Assembly: GCF_000009625.1 (NCBI RefSeq)
Contig: NC_002678.2
Location: forward strand, 4,558,001-4,622,000
Reading direction: 5' to 3'
Origin: Mesorhizobium japonicum MAFF 303099
GTDB lineage: Bacteria; Pseudomonadota; Alphaproteobacteria; Rhizobiales; Rhizobiaceae
Length of the DNA stretch: 64,000 nt
Positions 60,528 through 64,000 of the stretch are shown piece by piece. The notes under the pieces were generated by a model. It worked only from the letters and a program-made list of their open reading frames with translations. It was not told the DNA's origin and searched no databases. The position numbers and the translations under genes were made by a program. Positions within the stretch are counted from its first letter, which is position 1. Each line of letters begins with the position of its first letter.

Positions 60528-62033
60528 TTGTCTGAAAATCCAACCGACAAGGTCATGCTGCGTGGCTCCAGCGCTCTGCTGGCGATGGGCCTGCTGGTTC
60601 TGATGGGCATCGTCACCGCCACATACCTGCTCGCCGAGAAGTCGCGCATCAGCTTCGACGATGTGATCGCGGCGCGCGACACGCGCACCGCCGCCGTCGA
60701 TGTCCGCAATTCGCTGCTCTCGGCGGAATCCAGTCAGCGGGGTTTCCTCTTAAACGGCAACGAGATCTATCTCTCGCCTTACGATACGGCAAAGTCTTCG
60801 GCTCTTCGCCGGTTCGAAAAGTTGCAGCTCCTCGTTGCCGGCGAACCCGAGACTGCGGCATCGATCGACCAGCTCAAGGCAATCATCGGCGAAAAACTTG
60901 CCGAAATGGACAAGACCGTCGCCCTGAAGCGACAGCGCAAGGACGATGCCGTGGCGGCGATCGTCGCTTCCAACCGTGGCAAGACGCTGATGGATCAGGC
61001 CAACGTCTACTTCAACGGCATCATCCTTGCGGCCGACGACCGGCTGACCGCGCGGGTGGCGGAACAACGGTCCTACTTCGCCTGGCTGCGCATGATTACC
61101 ATAGCCGGCGGCATAGCGATCGTTATCGTGGTCGGCTTTGCCTGGGCGTCGCTCTTGCGCCACACGCGCGAACTCAGCGCCGCGCGGCGAAACCTCGAGG
61201 CTCTCAACAGCGGGCTGGAAACCAGGGTGCGCGAGCGCACCGCCGACCTGGTGCGGGCCAATGAAGAGGTTCAGCGCTTCGCATACATCGTCACCCATGA
61301 CCTGCGCGCGCCTCTCGTCAACATCATGGGTTTCACCAGCGAGCTGGAAGCAGGCGTCGCCAGCCTGCAGACGCTCATCGAAAAGTCCGGCATCGGCGCC
61401 AACGCGTCCGACCCCCTCGTTGCCAACGCACGAGTGGCGGCGGCGGAGGACCTGCCGGAAGCCATCGGTTTCATCCGCTCGTCGACGCGCAAAATGGATG
61501 GGCTCATCAACGCCATCCTCCAGCTTTCGCGCGAGGGACGCAGGCCGTTGCGGCCCGAAACCATTCAACTTGCGTCTTTGATCGAAAGCACCGTCTCCAG
61601 CTTCCAGCATCAGGTCAAGGAAGCGGGCGGGAAGATCGACGTCGATCTCGCAGGCGTTGAGATCGAGGCCGATCGCCTGTCGCTCGAGCAGGTCTTTGCC
61701 AACCTTTTCGACAATGCGACCAAATACCGCTCGCCCGCGCGGCCACTTCGCATCAGGGTCGGAGCAAGGATTATCCCCGGTGGCCGCATCGCCATCGATT
61801 TCGAGGACAATGGCCGCGGCGTCGCCGAGCAGGACGTGGAACGCATTTTCGAGCTGTTTCGGCGATCGGGTCTACAGGACCTGCCTGGCGACGGTATCGG
61901 ACTTGCGCATGTACGAGCCATCCTGCGCAGGCTAGGCGGCGATATCACGGTCAAATCAAAGCTCGACGTTGGGACAACTTTCAGGATAGAGCTGCCGCTG
62001 ATCGCGGCATCAAACGAAAGAGCGTTTGCATGA
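60528..62033 (+). CDS. CHASE3-domain sensor histidine kinase
   Basis: Membrane kinase of 501 residues (TTG start). The first helix, LLAMGLLVLMGIVTATYLLA, is followed by a periplasmic CHASE3 domain with RNSLLSAESSQRGFLLNGNE and YLSPYDTAKSSALRRFEKLQ. The second helix is MITIAGGIAIVIVVGFAWAS. A coiled coil (ETRVRERTADLVRANEEVQR) leads to the H box FAYIVTHDLRAPLVNIMGFT, then NLFDNATKYRSPARPL, EDNGRGV and GDGIGLAHVRAILRRLGG. This HDLRAPL type pairs with Rcp1-like receivers. It overlaps the next gene by four bases. Confidence 0.93.
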   Translation: MSENPTDKVMLRGSSALLAMGLLVLMGIVTATYLLAEKSRISFDDVIAARDTRTAAVDVRNSLLSAESSQRGFLLNGNEIYLSPYDTAKSSALRRFEKLQLLVAGEPETAASIDQLKAIIGEKLAEMDKTVALKRQRKDDAVAAIVASNRGKTLMDQANVYFNGIILAADDRLTARVAEQRSYFAWLRMITIAGGIAIVIVVGFAWASLLRHTRELSAARRNLEALNSGLETRVRERTADLVRANEEVQRFAYIVTHDLRAPLVNIMGFTSELEAGVASLQTLIEKSGIGANASDPLVANARVAAAEDLPEAIGFIRSSTRKMDGLINAILQLSREGRRPLRPETIQLASLIESTVSSFQHQVKEAGGKIDVDLAGVEIEADRLSLEQVFANLFDNATKYRSPARPLRIRVGARIIPGGRIAIDFEDNGRGVAEQDVERIFELFRRSGLQDLPGDGIGLAHVRAILRRLGGDITVKSKLDVGTTFRIELPLIAASNERAFA

Positions 62034-62476
62034 GCCAAGCCGGCAAACCTGTAACGATCGTCATGATCGAGGACGATGAGGGCCATGCGCGTCTCATCGA
62101 GAAGAACATTCGCCGCGCCGGCGTCAACAACGATGTCGTGGCTTTCACCAACGGTTCCAGCGCGCTCGCCTATCTGCTCGGGCCGGATGGCTCTGGCGAT
62201 GCGAGCGTCGGCCGTCATCTTCTTGTCCTTCTCGATCTCAATCTGCCTGACATGACCGGCCTCGATATTCTGCAACAAATCAAGGCCAATCAGCATCTCA
62301 AGCGGATTCCTGTCGTGGTGCTGACAACGACCGACGACAGTCGCGAGATCCAGCGCTGCTACGATCTCGGCGCCAACGTCTACATCACCAAGCCCGTGAA
62401 CTACGAAGGCTTCGCCAACGCCATCAGGCAGCTCGGCCTCCTGTTCACCGTCATTCAGGTCCCGGAAACGGCCTGA
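62030..62476 (+). CDS. Single-domain response regulator (Rcp1/CheY-like)
   Basis: Receiver-only protein of 148 residues: IVMIEDDEGHARLIEKNIRR, phosphoacceptor Asp in HLLVLLDLNLPDMTGLDIL, VVVLTTTDDSREIQRCYDLG and Lys in VYITKPVNYEGFANAI. The insertion between strand 2 and strand 3 (LLGPDGSGDASVGRH) is characteristic of Rcp1-type regulators partnering phytochrome-like kinases. Start overlaps the kinase stop (ATGA), and the next gene is six bases away. Confidence 0.94.
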   Translation: MSQAGKPVTIVMIEDDEGHARLIEKNIRRAGVNNDVVAFTNGSSALAYLLGPDGSGDASVGRHLLVLLDLNLPDMTGLDILQQIKANQHLKRIPVVVLTTTDDSREIQRCYDLGANVYITKPVNYEGFANAIRQLGLLFTVIQVPETA

Positions 62477-62482
62477 AAAGCG

Positions 62483-63514
62483 ATGCCTGAAACCAGGGTC
62501 CTCTACATCGATGACGACGACGCGCTCGCGCGCCTCGTACAGAAAAAGCTCGGCCGCCTCGGTTTCGTCGTCGAGCATGCTTCCAGCCCGGAACAGGCTC
62601 TGACCAGACTTGAGGAAGGCGGCTTCGACGTCCTGGCGCTCGACCACTATCTGGGAGCCGGGACCGGGCTTGAATTCCTGGCAAGGCTTGCAACGCGCGG
62701 CGCTGCTCCCCCCGCCGTCTATGTAACAGGCTCTTCCGAAATGAGCGTCGCGGTGGCCGCCCTGAAGGCCGGGGCTAGCGACTTCGTGCCGAAGACGATC
62801 GGTGACGACTTCATAGCCCTTCTGGCCTCCGCTCTCGATCAGGCTGTCGCCAAGGCACGCCTCGTCGCCGAGAAGGAAGCCGCCGAGGCGCAGGTGCGTG
62901 CGGCGCGCGACCGCGCCGAACTCCTGCTGGCCGAGGTCAACCACCGGGTCGCCAACAGCCTTGCAATGGTCTCATCGCTGGTCAACCTGCAGGCCAATGT
63001 GTTGACGGACAAGGGTGCCAAGGATGCGCTTGCCGAAACCCAAGCGCGCATCTTCGCCATAGCCTCGGTGCACAAGCGCCTCTACACCTCCGGCTCGGTC
63101 GGCATCGTCGAACTCGACGGCTATCTCGGCGGCCTCCTGGAAAACCTTGGCGGCTCGATGCGTGGCCAGGGGCACGGCGCCAACCTGATCAGCGATCTGG
63201 CGCCGCTGACACTCGGCATCGACGCCACGATCAATCTCGGGGTGATCGTGACCGAATTGGTCACCAATGCCTTCAAATATGCCTATCCCGACAAATCCGG
63301 CGATGTACGCGTATTGCTGCGCGAGGACGGGCCGGGTCGCGCTTTGCTGACCGTCGAGGACGACGGCGTCGGCAACGCCGGCAACGTCATCAAGGGCACC
63401 GGCTTGGGAACGCGCATCATCAAGGCAATGGCAAGAAGCATCGACGCCGATGTTGCCTATCAGGCACGCGATCCCGGGACAGCGGTGGTTCTGAGCTTTG
63501 CCCTGCCGCAGTGA
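62483..63514 (+). CDS. Receiver domain fused to HWE/HisKA_2-type histidine kinase
   Basis: Soluble protein of 343 residues with a reversed architecture. The receiver is at the N-terminus (VLYIDDDDALARLVQKKLGR, Asp54 in LALDHYLGAG, Lys104 in DFVPKTIGDD), and the kinase at the C-terminus. A coiled linker (residues 118-148) leads to the HisKA_2 box LLLAEVNHRVANSLAMVSSL with His154. The ATPase has GVIVTELVTNAFKYAYPDKS, VEDDGVG and GTGLGTRIIKAMARS. It completes an operon with the CHASE3 kinase and Rcp1-like receiver. Phosphoryl transfer among them, or to a PhyR-type regulator, is inferred only. Confidence 0.93.
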   Translation: MPETRVLYIDDDDALARLVQKKLGRLGFVVEHASSPEQALTRLEEGGFDVLALDHYLGAGTGLEFLARLATRGAAPPAVYVTGSSEMSVAVAALKAGASDFVPKTIGDDFIALLASALDQAVAKARLVAEKEAAEAQVRAARDRAELLLAEVNHRVANSLAMVSSLVNLQANVLTDKGAKDALAETQARIFAIASVHKRLYTSGSVGIVELDGYLGGLLENLGGSMRGQGHGANLISDLAPLTLGIDATINLGVIVTELVTNAFKYAYPDKSGDVRVLLREDGPGRALLTVEDDGVGNAGNVIKGTGLGTRIIKAMARSIDADVAYQARDPGTAVVLSFALPQ

Positions 63515-63597
63515 CGGGCTATGCGCGCTGGCAGGCTTTGCCTCCGCCATGGGTCATGCAAGGATGCGCCCGGCGTTTTCTTCAGGTGGAGAGTTCG

Positions 63598-64000
63598 ATG
63601 TTTTGGCAGACCGGTAGATTCGCCATGCGGCAGTTGCTGCCGATCGCTGCTCTGCTGCTCGCAACCAATGTCGCCTCGATGGCCGAGGGGTCACCCGGCA
63701 TTACCGTTCCGACGGTTCTACAGCCATTCGTTCCAACGGCGCCGAGCTGCTCGAAGCCAACCGACCTCAAGCCGATCCTGGCATTCGCCAAGGACAACAA
63801 GCGTGAGTTCATCGAGGGTGTCGATCATGGCCTGGCTCAGGCGGCCGAAGACAACCATCTGGAATATCGTGTCGCCCTCGCCGCCAATGACAGCGCCAAG
63901 ATGATCTCGGACGTCGAGGCGCTGCGCGCCGAGCGGGTGGGCGGGATCGTTGTGTCTCCCGTAGACCCGGCGGCGCTGGCCCCCAGCCTGCAAAAGGCCA
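63598..64000 (+). CDS. Periplasmic sugar-type ABC substrate-binding protein, C-terminus beyond window
   Basis: Open from the ATG at 63598 (GGAGAG six bases upstream) to the right edge, 134 residues. The signal peptide (RQLLPIAALLLATNVASMAE) is followed by GITVPTVLQPFVPTAPSCSK and the first lobe of a type I periplasmic fold: KREFIEGVDHGLAQAAEDNH, LEYRVALAANDSAKMISDVE and GGIVVSPVDPAALAPSLQKA. It starts 83 bases after the kinase operon on the same strand, so co-transcription is possible. A permease and ATPase are expected beyond the edge. Confidence 0.85.
   Translation, partial: MFWQTGRFAMRQLLPIAALLLATNVASMAEGSPGITVPTVLQPFVPTAPSCSKPTDLKPILAFAKDNKREFIEGVDHGLAQAAEDNHLEYRVALAANDSAKMISDVEALRAERVGGIVVSPVDPAALAPSLQKA

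Noticed and set aside
1..64000. CRISPR array, rRNA operon, prophage structural genes
   Set aside because: No regularly spaced repeats, rRNA-like sequence, or phage head and tail genes were found anywhere in the window.

Overview
The window looks like a chromosomal segment of a Mesorhizobium-type alphaproteobacterium (order Hyphomicrobiales). The evidence is high GC, a 5-aminolevulinate synthase of the alphaproteobacterial Shemin pathway, small families I know mainly from rhizobia (DUF6460, DUF768), and a rhamnose cluster with the rhaDI / rhaRSTPQUK layout known from Rhizobium leguminosarum. Short palindromic and ~100-nt dispersed intergenic repeats are also typical of these genomes. No rRNA, clear tRNA or CRISPR array was seen. 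Identifications come from reading the translations; no database was searched.

Layout. 1-6.0 kb: an envelope polysaccharide group on the minus strand (acyltransferase cut by the left edge, polytopic membrane protein, family 2 glycosyltransferase) followed by an OmpR-type two-component pair. 6.0-18.5 kb: housekeeping and transport genes (lipoprotein, outer-membrane barrel, DUF6460, HDAC-like deacetylase, MATE exporter, pyrD, DUF952), a NarL/LuxR-type regulator, and two MFS exporters near LysR and TetR regulators. 18.6-27 kb: a giant sodium-symporter-fused hybrid kinase resembling CrbS, then mscL, an aminotransferase, hemA and galE. 27.0-30.1 kb: a D-amino-acid dehydrogenase one base upstream of a PLP racemase-like protein carrying an arginase-fold tail that has lost its metal ligands. 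30.1-40.9 kb: the L-rhamnose catabolic regulon, two divergent units around a shared control region. 41-44.7 kb: gamma-glutamyltransferase and small unknown genes. 45.1-49.6 kb: alpha/beta-hydrolase, aldehyde dehydrogenase and iron alcohol dehydrogenase with a divergent GntR/FCD regulator, laid out like the blc/att gamma-butyrolactone operon.

49.8-60.4 kb is the accessory part. It holds a candidate anti-Shine-Dalgarno small RNA, an AlpA-like excisionase, a Ti-type relaxase traA divergent from traC and traD with a recognisable oriT between them, and several small unknown genes. No traG, mating-pore gene or integrase is visible. Four reading frames here look broken: three by single-base deletions in what should be runs of three identical bases, one by an in-frame stop. 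That means either gene decay in a mobile-element scar or local sequence error.

60.5-64 kb: a CHASE3 histidine kinase, an Rcp1-like receiver and a receiver-HWE/HisKA_2 kinase form an operon just upstream of a periplasmic sugar-type binding protein cut by the right edge.

The observations most worth following are the racemase/pseudo-arginase fusion, the oriT plus truncated transfer module, the cluster of broken frames, the small RNA, and the blc-like operon with an unrelated hydrolase.
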